Shown here: positions 51,101 to 62,400 of the stretch, piece after piece
Position numbering within the stretch: position 1 is the stretch's first letter
How the letters are laid out: each line of letters opens with the position of its first letter
Assembly (NCBI GenBank): GCA_030248135.1
Contig: JASANC010005417.1
Location: 25,188-89,187 of the forward strand
From: Theristus sp. LFF4_11
Lineage: Eukaryota; Nematoda; Chromadorea; Monhysterida; Xyalidae
Direction of reading: 5' to 3'
DNA length: 64,000 nt
The notes under the pieces: model-generated
The model's input: only the letters and a program-made list of their open reading frames with translations
What the model was told of the DNA's origin: nothing
Databases searched by the model: none
Position numbers and translations under genes: made by a program

Positions 51101-54100
51101 TTGAAGCAACTTGAAGTATATTCGGGGAACCTGAAACAGTTCACTTGATGGCTTGATTGAAACAATCCCTGTGTGAGCGAACAGATTGCCATCGAGCAGG
51201 GCGCCCATCGAGTTTTCTCTGTCATTAAATGCCCGTACACGCCTCATTGGGGCTCGATCCCCCGAAAGCACCGACAATAAGTAACGCGCTACCACCAGGC
51301 CACGAGGGTGACGTCATCATTCAGCAAATGGAAATGTGTCTGATTCGGTATTATTTAGAAATCATAATGTATCTGGCGTCGTCTTATCCAATAATTGATG
51401 CTAAAATTGTTTCTGTTTCCTCTGCAGTCTCTCCGACCGCCTCATGATGCAAGATCTAGGCGACAAACGCAAGAAGGAGCAACAGCAGCGATTGAGTGGC
51501 ATGGACCAGAAGAAGGCCGAGCAGGCCGAACGATTGGGCATGGGATTCGTCGGCGAGTAAGTGGGGCGCTCGAAAATTGGTGTTTCTTTGTGCTGAAATC
51601 GCGAAACTGTTTTAGCTGTTGATGGCACCATGCATGGTGAGATGACAAGTAGAACACTGGTAGTATAGCGCCAGCAGCAGTGTAACAGCGTAATTTTGAG
51701 GGGCATTCACGAAGCAGTATTTAGTGACGCGTAACTGTTTTCACACAGCTACGCGTCACTGAATACTGCTTCATGAATGCGCCTTTTGGCCTTCAGTGTA
51801 ACACGTACGCCAACACGAGCGGCTGCCAGAGAGCACCAGCTGCCATGAATGGATCCCGAGGGAACTGCGAGAGCGTGCTCACTGTGTGTTTCTGGTTCGG
51901 TGGGGATGCCCAGCAGATAAACGAAGATAAATACTGTGCCAAAATTCAAACAAAAAACCAACGGCCACTTTTGCATTCCAGTGGCAGCGCCGTGTCACAC
52001 TCGATAGCGTCTGGCATCGCGGTGATCCAGCAAGAAGGCGTTCGCTGCAAACAGCCGCACTACCCGCAGGCGTTCCAGACGACACGTGACGAGGCGTTCT
52101 ACGACGCACGCGATGAGTGGCACATGGTCAACAACGAACCGCTCACTCGGTCGGTTCTGTTTTGTTGCAAATGCTGCAGTTGCGTTGCCGTGAGACGGAG
52201 GGCTCCTACGAAGACAGCACAGGAGTATGATTCGTGGCAACCCGGGTTGCGTCGATTGGTTTTTTTCGTGTACTGTTCTTCTGCGACATTGAAACACACA
52301 GGCACTTGCTTACAGCATGCAGTTGCGTGAACATGACAGTGTTTTATATTTTTGCGTGGTTTTCAGTACGACAGTCCGTGGTGAAGTGCTCAAGACAAAG
52401 ACGGTGAAGGAATCTATTTTCAGTATGCCATGCGCAGGCTGATTGGCTGACGATTTTCGTCCTGCAAATCAAGGCAAAATCAAAGCTGAAATTCGGCCAC
52501 AGAATTTTTTTCACTCGAAAAGTCCGACCGAATGAAACGAAACAACACGCTGACTGAAAAGCATTATTCCGACCGAAAACAACGTTTCTAACTAACACTT
52601 CAATGCAGCCGCGACAACGCGGACAACAACGGTCTGTACGAGTCGAAGAGCGCCAAGGCGCCGAGTGATTTCAGCAGCTGGGAAATCGTCTCTGACACTC
52701 ACCGTAGCAGCAATACCGGCGCATCATCGATGAATAACAATGCGAACTTCGCTTCCAACAAAAAGTCACCGCCAACGGTCGTGTCCGACAGCAGCGAGAT
52801 GCAGAAGAAGTTTGGCGGCGCGAAAGCGATCTCGTCAGATATGATGTTCGGCAATAAGGAAATGGATGTGAGTGGTCGCGCATTATGATCAGGATTATTA
52901 GCTGATTGGTTGGTGGCGGTGAGCACAGACGTGATGCATGCACTGCTGTACAAGCTGAACTCCGCCTACACACTGCAATGGCTGCCTGCGCATCACCAGG
53001 TCCACCAGTGCAATCAGCTAATTGCACATGAGATTATGGAACAACGGTTTTTTTCTAGTTCAACCTGTCCAACTTTTTCGCGGAATACAAGAGTGCTCGC
53101 GCAAGAAGCGGAACGGAGCTGCGAGAAACAAATTTAGCCATCATAAATAGAATGTTTGATTTTCAACTAAAGCTGATACAGATTATTCTTCTATTATATG
53201 ATACAGATTATATTGCTGTTTCGTTCTTCTTCCTGTAATTCAAAGTTTAGCTTCGCCTACTCTGTGTTAGGCGAAAAAGTAACAAGTAAACAAGCGTACT
53301 GTACGGGTCGGTTGATTAAAGTACACTCGAAAATCTTACGTCCACTTTTGTTCAAATCAGAATGATATGCCCGGTTTGCCCGGTTTCTGATGAATTCAAT
53401 TAAAGGATGTTCGGTTGAAATTACGTTGTGTTTTTTTACGTTTTCTCAGTACGAAACACGCACGAATCTGTCGCGTTTCGAAGGTCAATCAGCGATCAGT
53501 TCGTCCGAGTTGTTCGGCAATGGCGACGGAGCGAATGCGGGCGGACAGTCCTATTATTCGTACGGCACCAGTCAGCTGCCGGATTATCAGGTTCGGCGTT
53601 TTCGAAACTTTCAAACGGACTTTGAGATTGGCGGCGCAATCTGTCAGTCAGCCAATCACCGAGTTTCCTTTTTTTGAATTTTGCTTCGAAAGATCTAGAA
53701 TGTACTTGAAACGAATCGACCACCACGCCCAATTGTTGTTGTTAGTTGGTGAGGGTTATAGCCGTATGACAGAAAACCCCGAATTTTTTTATTTTTATTT
53801 TGTTTTTCAACTGTACTTTTTCATACAGGACGTCAAGGACTCTGCACGCGCAGCCGCCAGCAAAGTCGCCGGAAAGCTTTCTTCCCTGTCAGGTTCTCTG
53901 CAGAATTACGTGCAGGTTAGTTGTTCAGCCGTTCCGGTGTTTTCGGTTCACAAACAGTCTGTTCATAAAGTCGACTGGATTGATCGAAACTCTCTCGCCC
54001 GCGCGGTTCACAGTTTCATTCTGTATCGGATCTCGACACGATCGGTAGCAAAAAAAACAAATCAGAGGTTCTTTGCAAAAAAAGCGAAAACTGAAGAATC

Positions 54101-55947
54101 GTTTTGCAACACCCGCCCACCCTGACGATCAGGCACGTGGCGCAGCGAGATCGTGTCGAGACCGATCACGGTGGATCTGAATGCAGTATGCCGAGTACAG
54201 ACAGTCCATTGCGCAGTTTGATTGATTTGTGTTTGGTCGGTTCAGTTTTCAGCGTGCAGTTTTTAGAATCAGACCATTCAAAAAACAACAACATGTTTTC
54301 CCAGTTAGTGGATTGAAAAGTTTGATCATCTTTCGCCTTCCCGCACCGAATTGATAACATTTCAAATTGCTAATTGTTCACGCGTTTTTCGTGATATAGT
54401 CGAATATCGAAACGGTTTTGGGTTTTGACACGATCTTAGCGCAAATGTCCCTGGTAATCGGGGAAACTTAAAAAGAGATGTGAAAAGTTTTGTGCTGATT
54501 TTCTCCGTTTGTTTTTCCCACAAATTTTTAAACGGCGACTCCGAAAGTTTAAAAGCAAGAACGTGTTCGATCGAGACCAATATACCGTGCTTCTTCGATA
54601 ACTGCACTGCGTTGGGTCTTGGCACGACATTTCCATAAACTCAACTTCAATCGGAGAAACATTTGAAGAAAGTAAAACAAAAGTTTTGCCAATCGAAGAA
54701 ATAAAAAACGGCTTTTGCTTGACGATCAGGCACATCTACAGTACGGTCGTATCGTGACACCCAATATGCTGCTGCTAAAAAAACACTTCACCGATTCAGT
54801 TTTTACGTTCATTTCGGTATGAACGTAGAGTTTACGCGAGAAAAAAACTGTTGTTTCATGTGTGGTGCCAGTGTGCGGCTGATGTTTCGCAAAGCCTACG
54901 TAGCTGCTGCGCAGTAAGATGCAAAGTTTAGTGCTGCAATGCACCTACGTCCGAGATGGATTTTTTTCGGAGCCGTTTTGCACTGAGTGAAGCGGAAGAC
55001 AGACGCAGTTGAAGACGGATACAGTTATTTTTCATTGGCCTTCGCGAATAGGTTGTTAGGAATCTTGCAATCGCCGTATGAAGTATAGTATTAAAAAGAC
55101 AGTTCTATTCGTGTGCACGCTCACCCAGTCCCTGAGCATCAGGAAGACAGAGCCAAAATCCCCGCCTGCTCAAATGCGCGCGTGTCACACTCCCCATACT
55201 TTATGAGAAGATCCCCATTACTCAATCATCTAATTCCGAAAAAAATCTTATTGACCATAAGTTAAATTCGGTATTCGACTATATTTGCACCATTCATTTT
55301 CTTTCTATTCCACAGACTCGCCAGGCGAAACCGTAATTTAAAAAGAAATGATTCCGAAAAAAACGTAAATCTTTTCTGTCGTTTTCGGGTTTTGTTTCTG
55401 TCCACTTTCATGGTTTGTCTTGGGTTCTCACACAGTCGTATGTTTGTTGTCGTCTCACCCCCAGAAAATGTGGTGTGGTGTCTGTCTTTCTAATGTTTTT
55501 TGGTTTCTTTGGTGGGTTTTTTTCGGGATTTGGTTGGACGTTGGGTTGGGAACACTTTCTCATGATAATTCACTTCAACTGTTCTAGCAAATTTTTTGTT
55601 TGTTATTTTTTTCGTTCACTTGCATAGTGCACACTCATAAATTCACTTTATGATTCGCAAAAAAAGTCAACCAAAAATTCTGTGCACTCGCTGATTGGCT
55701 GGCTGCTTTTCAACTGAGCTCGCTGTTTGGTCTTGCCAGCATGATGCAGCCAATCAGCGTATTGCATTCAAAATTATTGACAGCACAAAGTGCATAGTTT
55801 TGGCCGTTTGACTGTAGTTTTAGGTTTTGGTGTAATTCTGCTAGGGAGAACTGTTTTTTTTAATTTCTAAGAATGTTGAAGATTTTCTCACAATTTTTCT
55901 GCTAAATTAAAATTTGTCTTTCTTAATTTCAGGACCATTACGGCTGA
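48158..55947 (+). CDS. ARFGAP2: ARFGAP2/3-type ADP-ribosylation factor GTPase-activating protein
   Basis: Promotes GTP hydrolysis on Arf1 at COPI vesicles of the Golgi. Exons: 48158-48241, 48529-48625, 48902-48996, 49286-49417, 49895-49984, 50130-50228 (or 50235), about 50539-50909, 51428-51556, 51982-52149, 52609-52867, 53450-53590, 53829-53915 and 55933-55947. The zinc finger CxxC-x16-CxxC is CFDC...CIDC and the catalytic arginine lies in [15 protein letters not shown]. Downstream: SAIGAKKP and [11 protein letters not shown], the coatomer-related [12 protein letters not shown] motif, and [10 protein letters not shown], all conserved in ARFGAP2/3. The last exon is only DHYG plus stop, matching the family end DRYG. 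The junction of exons 6 and 7 is uncertain because two donors exist and a repeat sits in that intron. Whether it corresponds to ARFGAP2 or ARFGAP3 cannot be separated. Confidence 0.92.
50240..50400 (+). repeat. Dispersed repeat with hammerhead-like core, copy 2
   Basis: Starts with ACGCTTTCAAGATCGCTGATG, resembling the inner arm of the 21.1-22.2 kb element. It then carries GTCCGTCGCACTGACGAGCC (50330-50349), a loop and CCTGGCGAAACC (50373-50384), parallel to 10010-10095. It lies in the ArfGAP intron between exons 6 and 7. Confidence 0.6.
51190..51312 (-). repeat. tRNA-derived SINE-like element, inverted copy
   Basis: On the minus strand the order is CCTCGTGGCCTGGTGGTAGCG, then GGGGGATCGAGCCCC, then CATTTAATGACAGAG and CTCGATGGGCGCCCT, the same order as in 21594-21715. 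It lies in an ArfGAP intron. Confidence 0.65.
51700..51783. mobile_element. 84-bp palindromic mini-MITE, copy 4
   Basis: The cleanest copy: arms GGCATTCACGAAGCAGTATT and complement AATACTGCTTCATGAATGCGCC, with a few mismatches and a short loop near TTTTCACA. Intronic in the ArfGAP gene. Confidence 0.85.
52888..53042. mobile_element. MITE family A relative
   Basis: ATTAGCTGATTGGTTGGTGG at 52896 pairs with the inverted GTGCAATCAGCTAATTGCAC near 53009, enclosing GTGATGCATGCACTG and ACTCCGCCTACAC. The outer TCGAACTCTAAAT ends are not present. It lies in the ArfGAP intron between exons 10 and 11. Confidence 0.65.
53916..55932 (+). other. Terminal 2-kb intron of the ArfGAP gene
   Basis: Separates the BoCCS-like C-terminal exon from the 15-base last coding exon. 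It contains AT-rich sequence, a fragment related to the hammerhead-like repeat (about 55318-55336) and an inverted CTGATTGG/CCAATCAG pair at 55689-55757. No other coding exon was recognised. Confidence 0.6.
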
Positions 55948-56650
55948 AAGTTAACGTTGTGGGCCCCTTATGCTGCAGAATGGGTTTGGCATTTTTCTTG
56001 TATATGGAAAATATTTTAGCTCTATTTGTTTCTTTCTTTTTTGAATTCGACGCAATTGTGTTGTTTGTGTTTTTGTTTCTTGATTGTTTTCTATTTTTAT
56101 CTTTTTCTGAGGTATTTGTTGTTTGAGTAAAATTTCTGCGGTGGCTTTTCAAAGGTATTTTTTTAATTTCCTGTTTTTAAATCATTGTTTTTCTCAGAAG
56201 TTAACAATTGATTATTAATGATTGACAAAACATTTACGATGTAGGTACCTGAAACATTTGGGAGAGAAGGAAAAAAATCAAATTTGTCAAAAGAAATCCT
56301 GGAAGTGTCATTCTTGGAGTTATGTCAGTTTTTTTGTGATTTGAAAAAAAAAACTTTTTGAAGCCTTTCGTTTTTGTTGTTCGTCCGTGCTTGAAAATTC
56401 TAAAAACTGAATCGAACTTGTTGACTGGTTTGCTTTTAATTCGATTGAGTTAATGGTTGAATTTTCGTTTTGTGATTGTGTTTTTGTGATTCTTTGTTTC
56501 TGGGGGCGTTTTAAAACTAGCTGTGAGAAACATACAGTAAGGAAAATCATTTGTCAGAATATTATTCTACCACTTTTGAAGTTTCGCCCATTAGTTTGTT
56601 ATTCGGAAAAGGATTATTTTACCGCAGTTTCGTGTGCTTGGATTTCATAT

Positions 56651-57899
56651 ACAGTCGAACTCTAAATTATAAGCAATCAGCTGATTGGTTGGTGATCACG
56701 TGATGCATGCATTCTGTGCAGGCATTGCTGTGGAGAGGTGGAGTTTGGTGTGCATAGAACGGCGTGCGTTCATTTGCGTCCCGTTATTTCCGGCCCACGC
56801 ATTTCCGGCCCAATATTTCCGGCCCGCTCATTTCCGGCCCACTCATTTCCGGCCCATCCATTACCGGCCCCGTTCATTTGCGTCCCACGCATTTCCGGCC
56901 CACTCATTTCCGGCCCACCCATTACCGGCCCAGCCCAATAATTCGCTTCAGTGACTTCAACTACCACCCACTGCTATATTTCATTGGGAAACTCACATTG
57001 ATCAGGCGGTTACACTTTGAACTAGGGTTCGATTTTTTTAATTCTTTTTTCAATCAGATTTTTTTGTGATGCATCATTATTAAGAGATGTGCATGTGCTG
57101 TAGCGGTGCCCCTGCCCTATAACACAGGAAAGAAAAAAATGCAAAAACTAAATTGATCATTTTCACCTTATCAAAAAGGCTTGGCTTAGGATTAGGTTTA
57201 GGATTAGGAATGATTAGGATTAGGAAACACAACCTGGTTGTGGATCCACTGATCCACATGTCCAAATTTAGTTAGAGGGGCAATTTTCATAAAAGTTTTT
57301 GCAACTTTTAAGGATTAAAATGATTGAATTTGGCTCTGTGTTCAATGCAAAATTCGAACTCAGCGCGTCAGCGCGGTTCGAAAGCTCTTATTTCTGTCGA
57401 CCCATGTGTTGTTGTCATTAAGATTGAAAGTACTAAATCAATCGGAACAAAGCAATAAAAAACACAACTGATTCATCGACGAAATTCAAACTGAGACATT
57501 TTTTCCAATGTCAGGAACAAATCGGAACGAAATAAAAACTAAAACCGAAATGAAAAATTTAAATATTTTTGTTAAAAGCATGTCGGTGAGCAGGTAGTAC
57601 AGTTTAGAGTGCAGTTTCAGTTTATTTTCGTTGTCCGTGGCGAACTACAGCGAAGGAAGAACTGATTATTGGGCTGGGCCGGTAATGGGCGGGCCGGAAA
57701 TGAGTGGGCCGGAAATGTCGGGCCGGTAATGGGTGGGACGGTAATGGGTGGGCCGGTAATGGGTGGGCCGGAAATGTCGGGACGCTAATGCGTGGGCCGG
57801 AAATGCGTGGGCCGGAGTTGACCCCGCACCGCATAGAACGCATGCATCGTGGTCACCAACCAATCAACTGATTACCTATAATTTAGAGTTCGACTGTAC
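56651..57899. mobile_element. Nested element: MITE family A split by a foldback element with GGCC arrays
   Basis: The outer ends are family A inverted repeats (ACAGTCGAACTCTAAATTAT at 56651 and its complement ending 57899), each followed by CAATCAGCTGATTGG-type arms. Inside, about 56765-56940 is an array of 10-14-bp units with core CATTTCCGGCCCA, and 57665-57820 is the same array inverted (GGGCCGGAAATG). The core contains ACCTTATCAAAAAGGCTTGG at 57166, the complement of the core of 12560-13110. No transposase frame. Confidence 0.88.
57178..57226 (+). repeat. Degenerate TTAGGA/TTAGGT run
   Basis: Six TTAGG-containing hexamers within about 48 bp (CTTAGGATTAGGTTTAGG...). They resemble nematode telomere repeats (TTAGGC) but with A or T at the sixth position, and lie in the core of the foldback element. 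Confidence 0.6.
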
Positions 57900-58543
57900 A
57901 TACAGCGATATTTCATAAGTTAATGTTCTTTTTTGGTTTTTGTATCGTTGCTATGTTCTCTTTGTTTGCGATTGTTTGGCTGTGGTGTGGGGTTTTATTG
58001 GTTTGTTTTCAATTAGGGTTTTTTTATCACTCGGTCTGTTTGTAAAGTTTTTCAGGCTGAAACTTGTTTTCTTGCACACATGATTTTGACCTGAGGTTAT
58101 TCAAACACACTGGCATGCATGCTTCTAAACCCGGTTTGGTTTCTCAGTTCCGTGCATCCTTTTCTTTTTCGATGTTTCTCAGGAATGTATTTTCGACGTT
58201 TCACTTGTTAATTTACGTACACAACCTGCTATAACACATCGAAAAAACATTTCAATCACATCCAAAAAGTATGGACGCATGGAACTGAGTTACGGGGTTT
58301 ACTTGTGCTTGTTCAACTCTGCAACATGATGCCGACAACACGTTTGACACAGAATGTGCATGGTCTTCGCACTGGTGACGGCTCATAACAAACAGATTGT
58401 ATTTATGTGATAATTTTTTACGCACAGTGATTACGTTTTCTCGTTTTCAGGTGGTTTTGAAAACAAGTGTTTTTGTTAAAATTGGCGTTTTTGGTTTCAG
58501 TTTTCTTTTCAAAGCTCGAGTGGTGATATAAAATTTTTAATTC

Positions 58544-58697
58544 TACAGTCGAACTCTAAAACGTATCCAACTAGCTGATTGGTTGATACATGCGTGAGTT
58601 GCTGTGAGTGAAGGCGGACTTTGGTTTGCAAAGAATCCATGCATCACTTGACCACCAACCAATCAGCTAGTTGGATATGTTACAGAGTTAGACTGTA
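58544..58697. mobile_element. MITE family A variant, full-length copy
   Basis: Ends ACAGTCGAACTCTAAAACG and the diverged complement TACAGAGTTAGACTGTA, with inner arms TATCCAACTAGCTGATTGGT and its complement at about 58658-58680. Confidence 0.85.
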
Positions 58698-58974
58698 TTT
58701 ATGTGTGAACATAAATCCCACACTGAAGTTTGCAAAGTGTTTGCGGAATGAGAAATGAATAAAAATATAATGAAGGGTTTGGTTTTGTTGTCAATGATTC
58801 GCAGACAAAAACTTGCAGTCAACGTTTTCGCCAAAAGATTATTTGGCGGTTATCCAGTGAGTTTTTTTGTTGATTTACTATTGAATTACCATGGAAGTCA
58901 TTGTCTGAGCCTGGTCATTCTGCTTGAACACAGTGATATGTCACATTCAAACAATAAACAAAAACAAACAAAGT

Positions 58975-59170
58975 ATGTTCTTTTAAACCTGTCACTCTTT
59001 TCATACAATACAGCGCATGCGCAACTTTGAATCACAGCAAGTAGAACGAATGTATCGGCTTTGATTGAAATCAAGCACCCCGTTTATGGCTAAATATGTT
59101 TTCTTGCCAACTCCAATCCCGTTCTTCTCTTGCGAGCTTTGTATTCGGCGAAAAAAGTGACAGGTTTCAA
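58975..59170. mobile_element. MITE family C, copy 2
   Basis: Related to 10548-10785: TTCTTTTAAACCTGTCACTC at the left, CAAGCACCCCGTTTATGGCTA in the middle and GAAAAAAGTGACAGGTTTC at the right. Confidence 0.7.
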
Positions 59171-59441
59171 CGAACCTACTGTGCGTATACGCTATGATGA
59201 ACAGCAACGAACGTGTCGTGTGTGTGCGTGTGTGTTTGCTTGCGACTGCTACATCGCAGTGTTGTCAACAGAGTGTACGGTCTTCACACCAGAACTACAG
59301 GTGTAGCCCGATTCAAATGCAACCAATCAGCTAATGTGCACGATATGGAACTGAATCGCCTGTTTGTGGTCTATCAAAATTTCTTCAAATTCGGGTTTTC
59401 AGAAGCCAAACAAAACACAACGTTTCTAAAAAAAAACGCAA

Positions 59442-62400
59442 ATGGATCACAGCGGCGAGAACAGTAATTGCTCAAATGCGGACGTTCAAGTGGTCGCGCC
59501 AGCCTCCGTGATATCACTGGAAGGTCAACAAAACGCGCTGGCGCTGTTTCGTCGATTGAAACGAAAGGGACCTTTCATAAAACAGGAGCCGAAAGAGCAG
59601 TCGCCCGAAGTGTGAGTTTTCTGGTTTTTTTTTGAGAGTTGTGCTTTATGGTTTTGTTATGAGTCAATTTGGGTGACAGAAAAACTGGCAAAATTGTATG
59701 ATAGAGCGAAGCAGACCACGCACTTCGCAGTTTCAAACAAACGCACTGGCTGTCGCTGTGCTTGTCGCTGTGCTATGCTGTTTGGCGCCTCGTCGACGAT
59801 GTGCCTGTGCGTTTGTTTTTGGCGTGCAACACTGAACTTGGACGCGTGCAAGAAAGTGCGCGGTCTTCAGAGGCGAATATAATACCGTACTTTTTGCATT
59901 CGTGATTCTCAACCGAAGCGTGCCAAGAAAATCAACCCCCTATTGACCCATTTCAAGAAGTGTCGCTCGCACGCACTTTTTGCAGCAACCCTCCACCGTG
60001 CCAGCCAACCACCAGCGCACAGGATTCAAATTCGACCAATCAAAGTGAGAACTCCGAAACTTTGGAGCCATCTGCCAAACGAGTACAAAACGACAAGAGA
60101 AATGCCACGGCAGCTGGCAGCAACGTTGCCGAGACAATGGCGCCAAATGGCGACTTTTCTGCGGATCGTCAGACGAAAATGTCACAAGGTGGAATGGAAG
60201 CTCCGGTGAAAGATCGACACTTTCCGGTGGAGGAAACCGCACCTGACGAAACTGCAGAGTTTGCAGCCAGTGATCACAGTAAAACCATGTTTGCTGAAAG
60301 TGTCGAAGGTGAACAGTCCACCATCACCACAGAAGTTGCCACAATGGAAAACGAAGCGCCGAAAAGTTTGACACCGTTGAAAGAGCCGTGCACCAGTCAA
60401 ATCACCACGAATGACTCAACGTCCGAAACTGCACACTGGATTTCGAATTCGCAAAACGATTCGACGCCACGGACAGCGGCCGAGTGGACAGAAGAACGGA
60501 AACCGAAAAATCGGCCGAAACGTCGGCCTACTGCACAGCAACCGTTGCCGCCAAGGCGGCTGGCGACGAAATTTGGGCGCCCTCCGGAATCGGCGGCATT
60601 GCACGAGACCGAGGAAGCGGCTGCTTCCGTTGGAAAGCCGTGTGAAACGACGCGGCTGCTTGGAAAGCAACCGGGAAACGTCGAGAAGGACAGATCACTT
60701 GATGAGCTGGTGCCGTTGTCTTCGTGTGCAATTGTGGACAACAGCACTACTACTGAGTGCAGTCTCGTGAACGCCACAGACGGTTGGTGGATTATTTCCG
60801 TATTTTGATATTTTTTGTCACATTTCGGACGGGTAACGTTTTCGTCGGAAGACGGTGCAGTCTGTTATAAGCGCAGTGCTGTTGCACAGTCACGAAGAAA
60901 CGCGTGCGCATATCATCTTTTCTTTAAGACCCGCGACTCAATGCGGTTGTGGACGTAAAATGAAACTAGTTTCAATCTGTATGTGGTAATTCAGAATAGC
61001 CTAAGTGACCCGGCCTTATTTAGGGGACTCGGATCCCTCTGCCAATTTTGAATTCCCGCGTCGTGCAAGAGACTGCTTACCCATCTATGCGTGCATGGAG
61101 ACGCGCGATCAAAATAAAAATATTACATCAGAGTACAGCAGCGCACCTGCGAGCATTTTGTGCAGCTGCCACATTGGCTGCGTTATGATGACAGATTGAC
61201 ATGCTGATTGGCTAGATCATACTGGTAACAGAACAGCGCGATCGAACGTATCAGTGCTCCTTTGTTTCACACGTCCTTTATTGCACGGCCACCCACAAAC
61301 ACACCGGCACACACGCACACATTCGCTCACACGCAGTGCCGTGTGGTGCCTGTGTGTTTGTCTGTGACTGTGATTATTGTAATGACGTGTTCAATGAAGT
61401 TGCACGGTCTTTAAATATTTTTAGACAAACCTTTCCACTCCATGATTTTTTGAGCAGTCAATCAACGAATCAAACACTAGTAAGCAGTAACTCAGCCAAT
61501 CAGTAGACTGGTCATAGTTTTGGTTTTTTTGCAGCCAACATCCCAGCGGAACTCGCCATTCAAACTGGCTCGCAAATTCGGGGCGCTCAAGAGCAAGCGG
61601 AACAGCATTCAACCGTCATCAACCAATCAACGTCAGCGAAACGCGCAACACCCGGCCAATCAGTGTCCGTTTGTCTATACTGCCCGTTTGAAACGACCGA
61701 TCCTGAATTGGCAAGACGGCATTTGGCAAAACACGGCGATGCGCAGCAAACCGCCGCCAACAACTATGATTTGTTCGATTGTCCGTATTGCAGTTTTCGG
61801 TAAGTCGGTCACACAATTCAGTTCAGTTCAGTTCAGTTTTATTCAGCACTGAAGTGCATAAACAAGATGTACCAATTAATGCAAAATTACAAACCAACCG
61901 CAGTTGGGTACATTGCCCTAAATATTTTTTTTGTTTTTTATCCCGATTGGCTGCGCTCGGAATTAACGCGCTGATTGGCTGGGCTGCACTGCATGACATT
62001 TTTTCCGGCGCAAACGAGCAACAACGAAAGTGTTCAGATTTACCAAGTGTGGTGGCAATTTCCATTAATTCGTCCACTGAAATATCATGAACTTCGCGAA
62101 TTATCATGAACTGAACAGTCAAAGGTTTTCCGCCACGCACATATCATCAACAGAAACGAGATCAATCATCAATGTTGTTTCATAGAACAGGGGTAGACGT
62201 TTTTTTATTGTGTGTGAAAATCTGCAACAAACAGCAGGTTCGAAAGAATTTTTTGACGTTGCGGGTGTGTAGTGTTTTGACTGGCGCGCAAGTGATTTTG
62301 AAATCAGACTGTTGAAGGATTTCTTGTTTGTAGCCAGCCTCTTAGCTGCCTTCATTGAATGGATCACGATGAGTGGTGGGTAGTGTCAGCAGGACGCAGC

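Larger units (their letters stand above)
55948..59441. other. Intergenic repeat block
   Basis: AT-rich sequence downstream of the ArfGAP gene, then the nested element at 56651-57899, the MITEs at 58544-58697 and 58975-59170 and a CA/TG-rich repeat at 59205-59310. No gene was recognised. Confidence 0.7.

Noticed and set aside
50594..51295. 233-codon minus-strand frame
   Set aside because: It is antisense to the ArfGAP exon 7, whose plus-strand frame carries conserved family motifs.
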